DNA of 56,677 bases from Catenulispora rubra. Its GTDB lineage: Bacteria; Actinomycetota; Actinomycetes; Streptomycetales; Catenulisporaceae. Each line of letters begins with the position of its first letter. Position 1 is the first letter of the stretch. Below, one piece after another: positions 33,814-42,844 of this stretch. The notes beneath the pieces were generated by a model. The model saw only the letters and a program-made list of their open reading frames with translations, ran no database searches and was not told the origin of the DNA. The position numbers and the translations under genes were made by a program. Location of the stretch: positions 1-56,677 of the forward strand of contig NZ_JAACYW010000044.1 of NCBI RefSeq assembly GCF_015356825.1, read 5' to 3'.

Positions 33814-36800
33814 CTACCGGAATACCTCGGACATGGTCTGTGACAACGAGATGACGCGATCCCATCCTGCGTCAACGAGCCGGTCGATGATCTGTCGCAG
33901 GGCGTTGCCGGCGTCCGGTTGTCCGACCGTCACCGCGCGGAAATCGCTGAGGTAACGCTCAACCAATTCCACAACAGTCTCCTCGGCGCGGGGCTCCTGG
34001 TGATACCCGGGTGAGGCGACGATCGCGTCGCGCGCGGCCAGCAATGCCCGCAGCGGATCGGCGCTGGCCAGGTGCATCAAAGTCCGCACCGTGTCCTCGG
34101 CCACACGCGGGTGACCGACGCCGCCGAGCTGCTCCAGCACGGGGAAGGCCAGGTCGGCGAACACCTGCCGGTCCTGGGCGAGCCGATCGAGGTCTTGAGC
34201 TGTCGGTTCTTGGCCGTCGCGGTCCTGAAGCCCGCCACGGGTGAACGCCGTGGACTCCCCGCTGGTTAGGTGGATCGCCCGCGCGACAGCGACGGCGACG
34301 TCCAAGACAGGGCGAAGGCGCTCGCTGGCGCCGGGTTCCGCAGGCTGGGCCTGGTAGTCGGCCCAGGCCTGGCGCGCCGCTGGCAGCGGCAGCGCTGCGA
34401 GAGCGAACGCGTCGGCCAGGGCTCGGCGCCCCGGTGCAGTGGCTCCGGAGAGTTTGAAGTAGTCCATCAGGTCAACGCAGGCACGCTCGGCCCGGACCGG
34501 ATGGTCAGCCGGATGCGACAGCCAGGCCTTTGCAGTCGCGCTGGCCTGCGGTTGCTGCGCAGCCACGGTCAGCCAGACTGCGAGCTCGACGGCTTGGCGC
34601 AGCGGCCGGTTCGCGCTGATGGATCCCGAAGGGCTGCCAGACTCCGGCTCCCGGCTCAGCAGCGTCCAGGGTTCGCCGCCGGCGAGGTCGGCTAGGGCGG
34701 CATCGCCGGCGGCAGGATCGTTGATCGCGATGGCGGCGAGCTGGTTGAGCCAGGCCGCCTGGGCATCCCCCTCGGTGGCGCGCAGGTACTCGATGACCTT
34801 CGTACGCCGCGTTTGCAGGTCCGGCCACCGGATGGGAGTGGCTCCGGCGGCGGCTTCCTGCACCGCACCATCCGGCATCTGGCTCAGCACCTCCAGCGCT
34901 GAGCTCAGCTGCGCCCGGTGTGGGGTGCTCTCGATCGCGAGCAGTGCGGCCATGCCCTCGACTGTCTTTGCCAGCATCCATCCCGGTGGTGGCGACTGGG
35001 ATGCGGCCTGCCCGGCGCAAGCCAGCAGCACCGTCGCAAGACGCTCGGCAAGCGCAGTATCGATCGCCATCGCTGCGTCGTCCGCCAGGACTGCGGCGGC
35101 CCGGACTGCCGCTTGCAGCAGCCGTTCGTCTTCGGTCACGGTGGCGGCGATGTTGTTCCCGAGCTTGTCGGCGGCGGCGGTGAAGGCGTCCGCCAGTTGC
35201 CACCGGGCTTCAGAGGCGCCGGCCGGGTCGGGATCGAAGACCTTCGACAGGGCCTGGTCGATGGCATCGGCTGGCCCGGGTTCGGCGGTCGGCCGCCCGA
35301 GCAGGCCCGGAAGGAGTGAGGGGTCAAGTGCCCGGGCGCCGAGCCCGGGGCCGCCGCGTGGCGTCGGGGCCGGGGCTGCATGTCCGGAGGCGTCATAGTC
35401 ATCGAGGATCTGCCGTGCCTCGATGTCGGTGAGCTTGTCTCGTCGCAGCACGCCTAGCAGCATGCCGGTCCGCCAGGCGACGGCCTGAGTGCTGGCAGGT
35501 CCGTGGAAGCCGGAGCGGTCGGCCAAGATCTGTACCTCGATGGCGGCGTGGAGATCATCGTCGACTAGGTCGCGCACTGTGGCCAGGAGGCGGGCTGCCG
35601 CCTCGGCGGTGTGCGGATGGGCCAGGAGACGTCCGCCGGGCAGCAGGGCGGCCAGAGCCACCCCGGCGGTCGCCGGGGCGTCGGAGCCGCGGTCCAGCAG
35701 CACATTCCACGCTGCGGCGTCGCGCAGCCCGGTCAGCACGTTAATGATCTCGGTCGCGGCATCCGAGTCGTGCCCGGGGGCAGCCGGGTCGGCCAGGAGG
35801 AGCAGGCGGTCGGCCAGCTGTCCGGTCATCCGTGCCAGCGTCTCGTGATCTCCGAGCCATTCCAAGGCGTCGCCCTCAACTACCTGCGGCAGTTGAGGGG
35901 CCGCTGGCGCGGCTGTCGGATCGCCGTCCGGGGAATCGGGCTCAGTCGGCACCGTCCACGGGTCGGCCGTCGGGGTGATGGCCTGCATCGCCGCCAGGTA
36001 GATCCGTGCGGCAAATACGGGATCGGCGGCCAACAGCTCCGGGAAGTGGACGCCGATCTCGAACTGGGCCATGGCCATCTCGCCGCCGCGCGTGCTGCTG
36101 TAGGACAGGATGGATGACCGGCCCAGAGGTACGGACTCCTCGGGGTTAGGGTCGCGGAATCCCCATAGCGTCTCAGCCAGTACCAACACCGCCCGCGGGG
36201 CCAGAGCCGCCAGGTCCGTCACCCGGCGGGCCAGCCCATGCACCACGGCCGGACCCCACGCGGCCATTGCCTGCTTACTGCAGATTTCTGTGACCGCCGC
36301 CTCTACCCCGGCCGGATCCAGGGCGGCAGCATCGGCCAAAGCATCGGCGATGCTCGCGGCAAGACTTTGGCGCTCGCCGGGTTCCGGGGAGGCCAAAGCC
36401 GTCGCCATCACCGCCAGCGCCGCCTCGGCGCGATCGGCGGCCCCCGGGCCGCCGTCGCCAGCAGCCGTCCGAGCACGATTCACCAGCACCCTGGCCACGA
36501 CGGCCAACCCGACGTCGTCCCGGTCCCGCGCGGTGCGCGCGAGCTGGGCTGCCAGGGACGAGACGGGTCCGGCGGCTGCGGCGCCGACCGCCGCCAGCAG
36601 GCCGGGGGCCATCAGTGCCGCGCCAAGCTGCCGGGCGGCGAAGGTGCGGGCGGTCGTCTGCGCGGGTCCGGTCAAGCATGCTTGCGCTAGCGGTTCAAGG
36701 TCCTGTTCAGACAGTCCGCCCTCAACCATCACGGCCGCTGCTGCCGCGGCGGCGGAAGGATGATCGGTCGCCAACTGCAGCGCGAGACGGAAGAAGGCCG

Positions 36801-38847
36801 ACCGGTCCGCTGACCACCAGTCGCGCAGGTGCATGTCGATGCTGGGCCGGGCCACAATGGCCAGATCTGGATCCTGCTCGAGCACCGCTGCTAGGTTCTC
36901 GGGATCGTCTCCGTCAGAAAGGATCAGCTCGTTGACGGCGTGGTCGAACAGCACTGTGTGCGCGAACGCGACTGGGTCCGGACCCACCGCCGCAGGCTCG
37001 GTGCGCAGCACCCCGTCACGCAGCAGATCTTCCAGCACCTTCTGTCCAGCGCTGTCCACTACGGCTTGGGGGTTCGGCACCCTAAGCCTGCGGATCTGGA
37101 GCATCCGCGCAGCCAACTGGTGCAGCACCCCGGCGCGTGCGTAGTCGGTGACGCGCCGCTGCCAGTAGGCCCGCAGTAGGTCGCGCTGGGAAGCCGCGCC
37201 CCCCACGCGGGCGATGTCGACATCCGGGTCGGCCAGCAGGTCAGCGGCGATCGCCAGGTTGAACATGTTTCGGATCAGACCGGTGAAACCCGGCGCGGCC
37301 GAGGTGACGTCGACCAGCTTGGCCAGGCCAGCGTGCGCGCCGGTAGCCAGGGTGATCTCGGCGTCGTTCAGCGGGGCGACCAGCACGTGCCGCACGTCGG
37401 GCAGCCCGGCGACCGCGCGGTTCAGATCTGGTGCCGCACCCGGGAACAGCCTCTGCCAGGCCCGGCCGCGTTGCAGGTCGAACATGCGCATGCTGGCCAC
37501 CACATGCCAGCGGCTCTGCTGCAGGTGAGCGACAAGTTCGCGCAGCCAGACCGACGGCTCCGCGAGACGTGCGCCATCCAGCCCGTCAATGATCAGCAAC
37601 CCGTGCCCTGGTCCCTCCCAGCCGGACAGCACCTGCTGCAGGTCGTGGTTCAATCCGAGCGTGACGCGGGCGTCCGCGCCGGTTCCGGCCAGTGTCTCGG
37701 CCGTCAAATACACCACGTCCCCGCCGGTTGTCCGGAACTGTTGCGCCAGCTGTGCCACCGCTGCGGTCTTGCCCGCGCCGGCCTCGCCGACCACGGCGAG
37801 TGCTTCCGGCGCCGCGGCAGCCGCAGCCAGAACGGCGACGACATCGCGCTGCAGGTGGAACCGGCTGCCTCCGGGAATAGTGATGTGGCCAGAGTCGAGC
37901 TCCAGCGCCGCACCGGTCAGGTCCTTCAAACGCTGCACGTCAACCAGGACGTCTGGCTCCACGGCCAGCTCAAGGCCCCAGCTGCGCAGCTGCTGCTTGA
38001 GCGCATCTCGGCCACGCCACTGCTGGGCCTCGGCGAGCATCTGGCCCAGACCCGCCAGCCGCTCGAATAGCTGCGGTGCCACCGCCGGGACCGACAGCAG
38101 AGGTCCGGCCAGAGTTTCGGCAGCGCGCCGCTCCGGTTGGCCGGCGGAGAGACCTACCGCACACACCCGCAGCACGCGAAACAGCGCTCGAAGTTCATCG
38201 TCGGTGGGTGTGTCCCCGGGAACGTGGCCGCATCCCGCCGCCGTCTGGGAGCCTGTTACCGGTGCTGCGACACCCTTCGTCTTGCCCTTCGGTTTGGCTG
38301 GGGCGGGGTGGGCGCTCCATTCTCTGCGCAGGTGCTCAAGTAGCACTCTCAGGGCCGTGGCCTGGCCTTTATTGCGGGCCACGCCGTCGAATGGCTCGGT
38401 GGCGGGCAGATGAGCGAGTCGGCTGACCACCTGTGCCATGTCCTCCCGCACCGTGGGCGGCGCGTCCTGGTCGGTGAGGATCACCAGACGGTCGCGAACC
38501 GGATCGACCGGGCGGATAAGACTGGACTCGTGGCCGACTCGCAGCCCGTCGCGGAACACTGCCACGACCTGCCGCAGCGCGTCAGCTAGGTCGCTGTCGT
38601 CGAGCTCAGATCGTGTCAGCTTCTTCTTGGACTGAATCAGTACGTAGCCACCGTCGTCCAGCACCACACCGACGTCGTCGACCCCGTGGCTGGTCTGGCC
38701 ACCCACAGAGACCGGCACCCCGGCCACGTCGAACTCCACCACAGTGCGCCGAGCCAGAACATGGCAGGCCACCCAGGCCGTGATACGGCCCTCGATTCCG
38801 ACCCCTGAGGCACCCCCGGCCCCTCCGGTCGACGAAGCAGACGACAT
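33814..38847 (-). CDS. large STAND NTPase with N-terminal nuclease domain, probable anti-phage protein
   Basis: 1677 residues. Residues about 20-75 (HGVDDVGVVLDDGGYVLIQ then SKKKL) show the D...QxK pattern of a PD-(D/E)xK nuclease of the DUF4297/Cap4 kind. Then Walker A VVGEAGAGKTAAVAQL near 355, Walker B GLLIIDGLDGARL near 419, and about 1000 residues of alanine-rich helical repeats. This order (nuclease, STAND ATPase, long helical sensor) is that of Avs-type defence proteins, which detect phage proteins and then cut DNA. Assignment to a particular Avs group is not possible by eye. It stands alone on the minus strand, without an element-type promoter. Confidence 0.75.
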   Translation of the reverse strand: MSSASSTGGAGGASGVGIEGRITAWVACHVLARRTVVEFDVAGVPVSVGGQTSHGVDDVGVVLDDGGYVLIQSKKKLTRSELDDSDLADALRQVVAVFRDGLRVGHESSLIRPVDPVRDRLVILTDQDAPPTVREDMAQVVSRLAHLPATEPFDGVARNKGQATALRVLLEHLRREWSAHPAPAKPKGKTKGVAAPVTGSQTAAGCGHVPGDTPTDDELRALFRVLRVCAVGLSAGQPERRAAETLAGPLLSVPAVAPQLFERLAGLGQMLAEAQQWRGRDALKQQLRSWGLELAVEPDVLVDVQRLKDLTGAALELDSGHITIPGGSRFHLQRDVVAVLAAAAAAPEALAVVGEAGAGKTAAVAQLAQQFRTTGGDVVYLTAETLAGTGADARVTLGLNHDLQQVLSGWEGPGHGLLIIDGLDGARLAEPSVWLRELVAHLQQSRWHVVASMRMFDLQRGRAWQRLFPGAAPDLNRAVAGLPDVRHVLVAPLNDAEITLATGAHAGLAKLVDVTSAAPGFTGLIRNMFNLAIAADLLADPDVDIARVGGAASQRDLLRAYWQRRVTDYARAGVLHQLAARMLQIRRLRVPNPQAVVDSAGQKVLEDLLRDGVLRTEPAAVGPDPVAFAHTVLFDHAVNELILSDGDDPENLAAVLEQDPDLAIVARPSIDMHLRDWWSADRSAFFRLALQLATDHPSAAAAAAAVMVEGGLSEQDLEPLAQACLTGPAQTTARTFAARQLGAALMAPGLLAAVGAAAAGPVSSLAAQLARTARDRDDVGLAVVARVLVNRARTAAGDGGPGAADRAEAALAVMATALASPEPGERQSLAASIADALADAAALDPAGVEAAVTEICSKQAMAAWGPAVVHGLARRVTDLAALAPRAVLVLAETLWGFRDPNPEESVPLGRSSILSYSSTRGGEMAMAQFEIGVHFPELLAADPVFAARIYLAAMQAITPTADPWTVPTEPDSPDGDPTAAPAAPQLPQVVEGDALEWLGDHETLARMTGQLADRLLLLADPAAPGHDSDAATEIINVLTGLRDAAAWNVLLDRGSDAPATAGVALAALLPGGRLLAHPHTAEAAARLLATVRDLVDDDLHAAIEVQILADRSGFHGPASTQAVAWRTGMLLGVLRRDKLTDIEARQILDDYDASGHAAPAPTPRGGPGLGARALDPSLLPGLLGRPTAEPGPADAIDQALSKVFDPDPAGASEARWQLADAFTAAADKLGNNIAATVTEDERLLQAAVRAAAVLADDAAMAIDTALAERLATVLLACAGQAASQSPPPGWMLAKTVEGMAALLAIESTPHRAQLSSALEVLSQMPDGAVQEAAAGATPIRWPDLQTRRTKVIEYLRATEGDAQAAWLNQLAAIAINDPAAGDAALADLAGGEPWTLLSREPESGSPSGSISANRPLRQAVELAVWLTVAAQQPQASATAKAWLSHPADHPVRAERACVDLMDYFKLSGATAPGRRALADAFALAALPLPAARQAWADYQAQPAEPGASERLRPVLDVAVAVARAIHLTSGESTAFTRGGLQDRDGQEPTAQDLDRLAQDRQVFADLAFPVLEQLGGVGHPRVAEDTVRTLMHLASADPLRALLAARDAIVASPGYHQEPRAEETVVELVERYLSDFRAVTVGQPDAGNALRQIIDRLVDAGWDRVISLSQTMSEVFR

Positions 38848-38977
38848 CGGCCTATTATCGCCGATCTACGTGCCTACGTACCCCGAATCAACCAGCACGG
38901 CTGACAGCCGCGCGTCGATCGCCGTGGGCAGCAGCACACGTCGTCCGGTAAGGAGCCGCTGCTCACCGTCGACCATT

Positions 38978-39298
38978 TCAGTCCTTGATCGCCTCGCCAA
39001 GAGCCGCAAGGCTCAGTCCCGCAAAGCCCAGGCCGCGGAATGCGCTGGTCGAGGCCCCGGATCGCAGTCCCAGAGTGACGGCGGCCGCCGTGGCTTCGGC
39101 CAGCGCCGCCAGCGTGGAGCCGTGCTTGGCGACCCGCAGGTCGACCGCGACGACGCCCACGCCGGGAACCGTGGAGACCGTGAGGGTTCCGGTGTCGCCC
39201 TCGCCGCCGACGGGCACCTCGCAAGTCGTCGAGAACACCTGACGGGGAATAGATGGACGGTTGCGCTGCGGCATGGACACGGTCTGCGTGACATTCAC
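38978..39298 (-). CDS. small TSCPD-like protein
   Basis: 106 residues from the GTG at 39298, with GAGGA 7 nt upstream. The part GTLTVSTVPGVGVVAVDLRV followed by KHGSTLAALAEATAAAVTLG and LRSG resembles the TSCPD domain that accompanies vitamin-B12-dependent ribonucleotide reductase, here as a stand-alone domain. The usual cysteine-rich end is missing. The similarity is moderate. Confidence 0.5.
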   Translation of the reverse strand: MNVTQTVSMPQRNRPSIPRQVFSTTCEVPVGGEGDTGTLTVSTVPGVGVVAVDLRVAKHGSTLAALAEATAAAVTLGLRSGASTSAFRGLGFAGLSLAALGEAIKD

Positions 39299-39432
39299 GG
39301 CTCGGTCCTCGTTCTCTGCGGCGGATGGGGACTACGAGGCTAGAGGTCGGCTATGGCAAGACCGCCCGCCGAGGCAGCCGCGGTCCGGCGTCCCGGTCGT
39401 CCGGCTGCCGCCCAGCGTCGTATGGAACACCA

Positions 39433-40088
39433 GTGCGATTAAGTGTGTCCGAGATCAGCAGCTACCAGGACGGGATCACGATCGCCAAGCTGTCCGGGCA
39501 CGTCTCGCTCGTGGTCGCCCGGCGCTGGCCGCACGCGGGGGCGGTCGCATCGCTGCGCACGCGCGTCGGGGACCGCGCCGACCTTCTCGCGCAGTGGGCG
39601 GGCCTGCTGCTCGGCGCCCGCGGCGCGCGGCGCGCGGCCTGGCCCGGGGCCGTCGCGCAGCTGCGGCTCCTGGTCAATGCCGGCGCGCAGCTGGAAGCGA
39701 TCCCCGGATGGGCGCGGATCGGGCGGCAGCGGCAAGGACGCTGGGTGGGAAGGACTGGCCGGGGATCCCGACTCTGGGCCACGCGCTGGGCGGACCGGTC
39801 GTCCAGATCTGGCACGATGCGGGCGACGATCGCCGCGACGGATGGTGGCACCTGGTCGTACACCCGCTTCCGCACTTCCCGCACGGCCAGGACCCGTACC
39901 CGGTCATCGCCCGGCAAGTCGGCCGCGTCACCCCGGAGGGACTCGGCTTCGCCGACCGGCGCCACATTCGCGACGATCACCGTCTGGCGTTCAGCTTGCG
40001 CTGCGCCGATGCCGTCCGGCGGCTGGAGCGTGCCCGGGCGGCGATCGTGCCGCTGCTGCCTGAAGGCGCGACCACCACGCTCGCCTAG
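39433..40088 (+). pseudogene. hypothetical protein with one-base deletion near 39752
   Basis: From the GTG at 39433 (or 39445) the frame reads ...VSEISSYQDGITIAKLSGHV to GRQRQGRWVG. Coding then continues in another frame as KDWPGIPTLGHALGGPVVQI to ...PLLPEGATTTLA, stop at 40086. Adding one G to the GGG run near 39750 restores WVGKDW and a single 218-residue protein. Either a recent mutation or a base-calling error. Family not recognised; the second part has PLPHFPHGQDPYPV. Confidence 0.6.
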
Positions 40089-40290
40089 ACCGGCCCTCTA
40101 CTGCACCAGCCCCCGGGTCTGGCTGACGCAGGATTCGCCAGTGGGCTGTCGTCTAGGTGCCATATCCTGGGGGTCACAGCTCCTTCGTTCGCGAGGGCGC
40201 CGTGGTCTGTGGCCGGCGGATACGTGCCAATGCCCTTAGGGGTACCCGCGTGCGGGTGTGTCCGCCGGCCCTTTGCGCGTCCCGGCCGGT

Positions 40291-40992
40291 CTACGGACGC
40301 GGCTGGATCGGCGGCGTCGCGTCGTGCTGGACCGGCGGGCTGGGGACGGCAACGGGCAGCGGCGCGGCGAGGGGCCCGGAAGCCGCCGACTGACCGGGCG
40401 CGACGGGGGCGGCGAACGGCGCGGTGAGCTCGGCCAGCATCATCCTCAGCGGCGCATTCGGGCCGATGACGCTCGCGATGGAGGCCAGGCGGTTGCGCTC
40501 AGGGTCCATGCCGGTCCAGTCCAGCCGATGGCCGGCGTCGGCGGCGAGCTGGGCAAGGAACGCGCGCTGGGTCCGGCCGTTGCCCTCACGGAACGGGTGC
40601 AGGGCGTTGACGTCGCCGTAGAGGTCGGCGAGCTTGGTCAGGAACTCCTCACGGCCCAGTCCTCGCAGGTGGTGGTCTTTGCGGGCGAGGGTGCCAAACA
40701 CGTCCTCGGCAAAGGCGCGGATCATGCCGGTGCGGCAGAACTGGGTAGCGTCCTTGGCGATCTCCACGGTGCGGATCTGTCCGGCCCACGGGTAGATGCT
40801 GCCGAAGATCTCCTTGTGGATCGCCTGGAGGTGGGGCAGATCGTAGCGGCCGGGGATCGGACGCTGGGCCAGCCGCATGATCCGGGCGGTGGTGATGTCG
40901 GCTTCGGCGGCGGCCAGCTCGTCGCGGTCGGTGATGCCCAGGGAGTTACGCAGCAGCCCGGTCGCCGAGTCGGTGTACGGGTCCAGGCTCAC
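40291..40992 (-). CDS. fic: Fic-family AMP-transferase toxin
   Basis: 233 residues. The catalytic motif HPFREGNGRTQR is complete at about residues 131-142, so the protein should be able to transfer AMP (or another nucleotide group) to a target hydroxyl. PIPGRYDLPHLQAIHKEIFG and YPWAGQIRTVEIAK precede it as in other Fic toxins. The C-terminal 45 residues are a Pro/Ala tail. Its GTGA overlaps the stop of the antitoxin gene before it. Last of the P9 operon. Confidence 0.88.
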   Translation of the reverse strand: MSLDPYTDSATGLLRNSLGITDRDELAAAEADITTARIMRLAQRPIPGRYDLPHLQAIHKEIFGSIYPWAGQIRTVEIAKDATQFCRTGMIRAFAEDVFGTLARKDHHLRGLGREEFLTKLADLYGDVNALHPFREGNGRTQRAFLAQLAADAGHRLDWTGMDPERNRLASIASVIGPNAPLRMMLAELTAPFAAPVAPGQSAASGPLAAPLPVAVPSPPVQHDATPPIQPRP

Positions 40993-41192
40993 GACGCGGC
41001 ACCGGGCTTTCGGTGCCGCTGCTCGGCGCGTTCGACCAGTTCGTCGACGCTGAGCGTGCCAGCCACGTAGGCCTCGGCGTCGGCGTCGAACTCCGGGCCT
41101 GGGACTAGGCCCTCGGCGCGGACCGAGGCGCGGGCCGACTCCAGCGCCGCGCGCCGGCCGTCCGCCGTGGGCTCGTCGTTCTGGCTGGTCAT
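40989..41192 (-). CDS. VbhA-type antitoxin of the Fic pair
   Basis: 67 residues starting MTSQNDEPTADGRRAAL. The helix SARASVRAEGLVPG contains S-V-R-A-E-G, matching the inhibitory [S/T]xxxE[G/N] motif that blocks the ATP site of Fic enzymes. A second short helix VDELVERAEQRH completes the small fold. Gene order antitoxin then toxin with a 4-bp overlap is as in VbhA/VbhT pairs. Confidence 0.8.
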   Translation of the reverse strand: MTSQNDEPTADGRRAALESARASVRAEGLVPGPEFDADAEAYVAGTLSVDELVERAEQRHRKPGAAS

Positions 41193-41238
41193 GCTCGGTG
41201 CTCCTTTCTGCTCGGCCCGCCGCGGGACGGGAACGTGA

Positions 41239-41502
41239 TCATGTTACGTGGGATCCGGGCGCCCAGTCCTGGGCTCCGGGGCGGTGGACGCGCTCCCCGG
41301 CCCATGCGCGTTCTCCGCCGGAGCCGACGGCGTGGACGGCCAGATGGAAGCGCATCGCGGCGGCGCCCTCGCCGTTCACCGCGAGCTGGGCGTCGATCCG
41401 GGCGCATACGGCGTCCAGGATGCTGGGCACCTCGCCAGCCTGCGTGGCCAGGACCTGGCCGGTGACCATGTCGATGATCTCGAACTGGACGGTCTCGGCC
41501 AC
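41239..41502 (-). CDS. small hypothetical protein
   Basis: 87 residues from the GTG at 41502 with AAGGAG 9 nt upstream. The first 55 residues (VQFEIIDMVTGQVLATQAGE, then ILDAVCARIDAQLA) suggest a compact alpha/beta fold; the rest is polar. Unrecognised. Confidence 0.6.
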   Translation of the reverse strand: MAETVQFEIIDMVTGQVLATQAGEVPSILDAVCARIDAQLAVNGEGAAAMRFHLAVHAVGSGGERAWAGERVHRPGAQDWAPGSHVT

Positions 41503-41603
41503 GGCTTCGCGCTCCTTCCGGCGGGGAAGGTTCGAGCCTTGCTGATCGGCGCACCAATCGGCAAGTCGCCAGCATGGTCGCTATGAAACGCCAACCGGTG
41601 CGC

Positions 41604-41638
41604 CGCGGTGGCCGGCGCTCGATGCGCCGGCCACCGCG
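41604..41638 (-). terminator. 14-bp perfect hairpin
   Basis: 41604-41617 pairs with 41625-41638 around a 7-nt loop. It lies in the 278-bp gap between the 41781 and 41502 genes and could reduce transcription into the toxin-antitoxin genes. No other gene is visible in this gap. Confidence 0.5.
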
Positions 41639-41780
41639 TCCGCGCGCCTGCGGAGGCGAGTCGGCCGCTCGGGCCGGTGACGGGGGCGTACGGCCTGGTT
41701 CGGCGTAACCGCGCTGTCGAACCTTGTCTCCGTGCTCCGTCCTGCTTCGGTGGCACGAGCGGCCTGGTTCAGCCGCTCAC

Positions 41781-42359
41781 CTACCGTCCGACCGGGCTGG
41801 TCAGGGCAGCGGGATTGAAGCCACCTCCGGGAAGCGGGGCGAGCGCCGGGCCCGCTGCGACCAGCTGGTCGGCAGTGTCGGCGGGCGCGGTCGGCCACAG
41901 CTCGGCAGCGTGGCGGTAGGCCGTGGTCCACAGCGCGTGTTGGCATCGGACTGCGTCGCGGTCGACGGCGATGACCAGCAGACCGCCGAGACGGACCCTG
42001 ATCTGCGCCGCGCCGGTCGGGCTTGCCGCCGCAGCCAGGGCGTCCACAGCGGCCCCGGCGACGGGCCCGGCGAAGGCAACGTGGCCGGAGACGGCGGCGG
42101 CATCCGGCCAGGACATTGGCGTTTGCGGTCCGCCTTCGCCGAACAGGTCGTCGGCCAGCGTCATCGCGTCGAGCCAGGCGGTGTGGGCGGCGAGCGCGGG
42201 CTGCGGGTGGGCCAGGCGGATCCGGGCTGCGGGCATGACGAGCAGGATGCTGCCCGCCAGCGTGACGGCCTGGGTGTCGTGGTGCCCGCTCAGGTGGACC
42301 GCCAGGTCGGCGCGGACGCGCGGCGGTCGGTCGACGGTGGTGGGGACGGGTGCGCGCAC
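41781..42359 (-). CDS. hypothetical protein
   Basis: 192 residues from the GTG at 42359, preceded by AGGAG at 5 nt, which decides against the longer frame. Alanine-rich alpha/beta sequence (DLAVHLSGHHDTQAVTLAGS, then ILLVMPAARIRLA; RVRLGGLLVIAVDRDAVRCQ). Unrecognised. Between parB and the Fic genes. Confidence 0.6.
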   Translation of the reverse strand: MRAPVPTTVDRPPRVRADLAVHLSGHHDTQAVTLAGSILLVMPAARIRLAHPQPALAAHTAWLDAMTLADDLFGEGGPQTPMSWPDAAAVSGHVAFAGPVAGAAVDALAAAASPTGAAQIRVRLGGLLVIAVDRDAVRCQHALWTTAYRHAAELWPTAPADTADQLVAAGPALAPLPGGGFNPAALTSPVGR

Positions 42360-42436
42360 AGGATCTCCTGGTATGGGTGGTCGTGGTCTGGACGCTGGGG
42401 ACGCCCGGTGCCATCGGGCGTCCCCAGCGGCTGTCG

Positions 42437-42766
42437 TCAGCCTCGGCGGGCGGACGAGTCGTCGGGGGTGCAGGTGCAGCTGCCGGAGTCCTGGCATCGG
42501 CCTTGCCTCGCGGTCCACTCAGCCAGCGCCGACAGGTCACGGACCGCCTGTTCGCATTCGGCCAACGCGGCCTCGTCCATCCCCTCCGGGCTGTCGATCA
42601 TGGCTGGGCCGTAGTCCGCCACCGTCTGCGCGCACAGCAGGCGCGCGGCGCGGATGTCGGCGAGCATCCGGGTGCGGCAGGTGATGTCGCCGGTCGCTGC
42701 GAAGTGCGACAGCGCATCGCCGCTCCAGCCATCGGCGGTCTCGCGGGCTGTCTTCAGGGTGAGCAC
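42437..42766 (-). CDS. hypothetical protein with C-terminal cysteine cluster
   Basis: 109 residues from the GTG at 42766 (GGAGAA upstream). Helical body with three cysteines spread over residues 30-70, and a tail CQDSGSCTC that could bind metal. Unrecognised. It follows parB. Confidence 0.6.
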   Translation of the reverse strand: MLTLKTARETADGWSGDALSHFAATGDITCRTRMLADIRAARLLCAQTVADYGPAMIDSPEGMDEAALAECEQAVRDLSALAEWTARQGRCQDSGSCTCTPDDSSARRG

Positions 42767-42844
42767 GGTTCTCCTTGCAGGCTGGGTGACGGTGTCGGAA
42801 GCGGTCCGGCCGGGAGCCTGGTCGGGCTTCCGGCCGGTGGAGTG

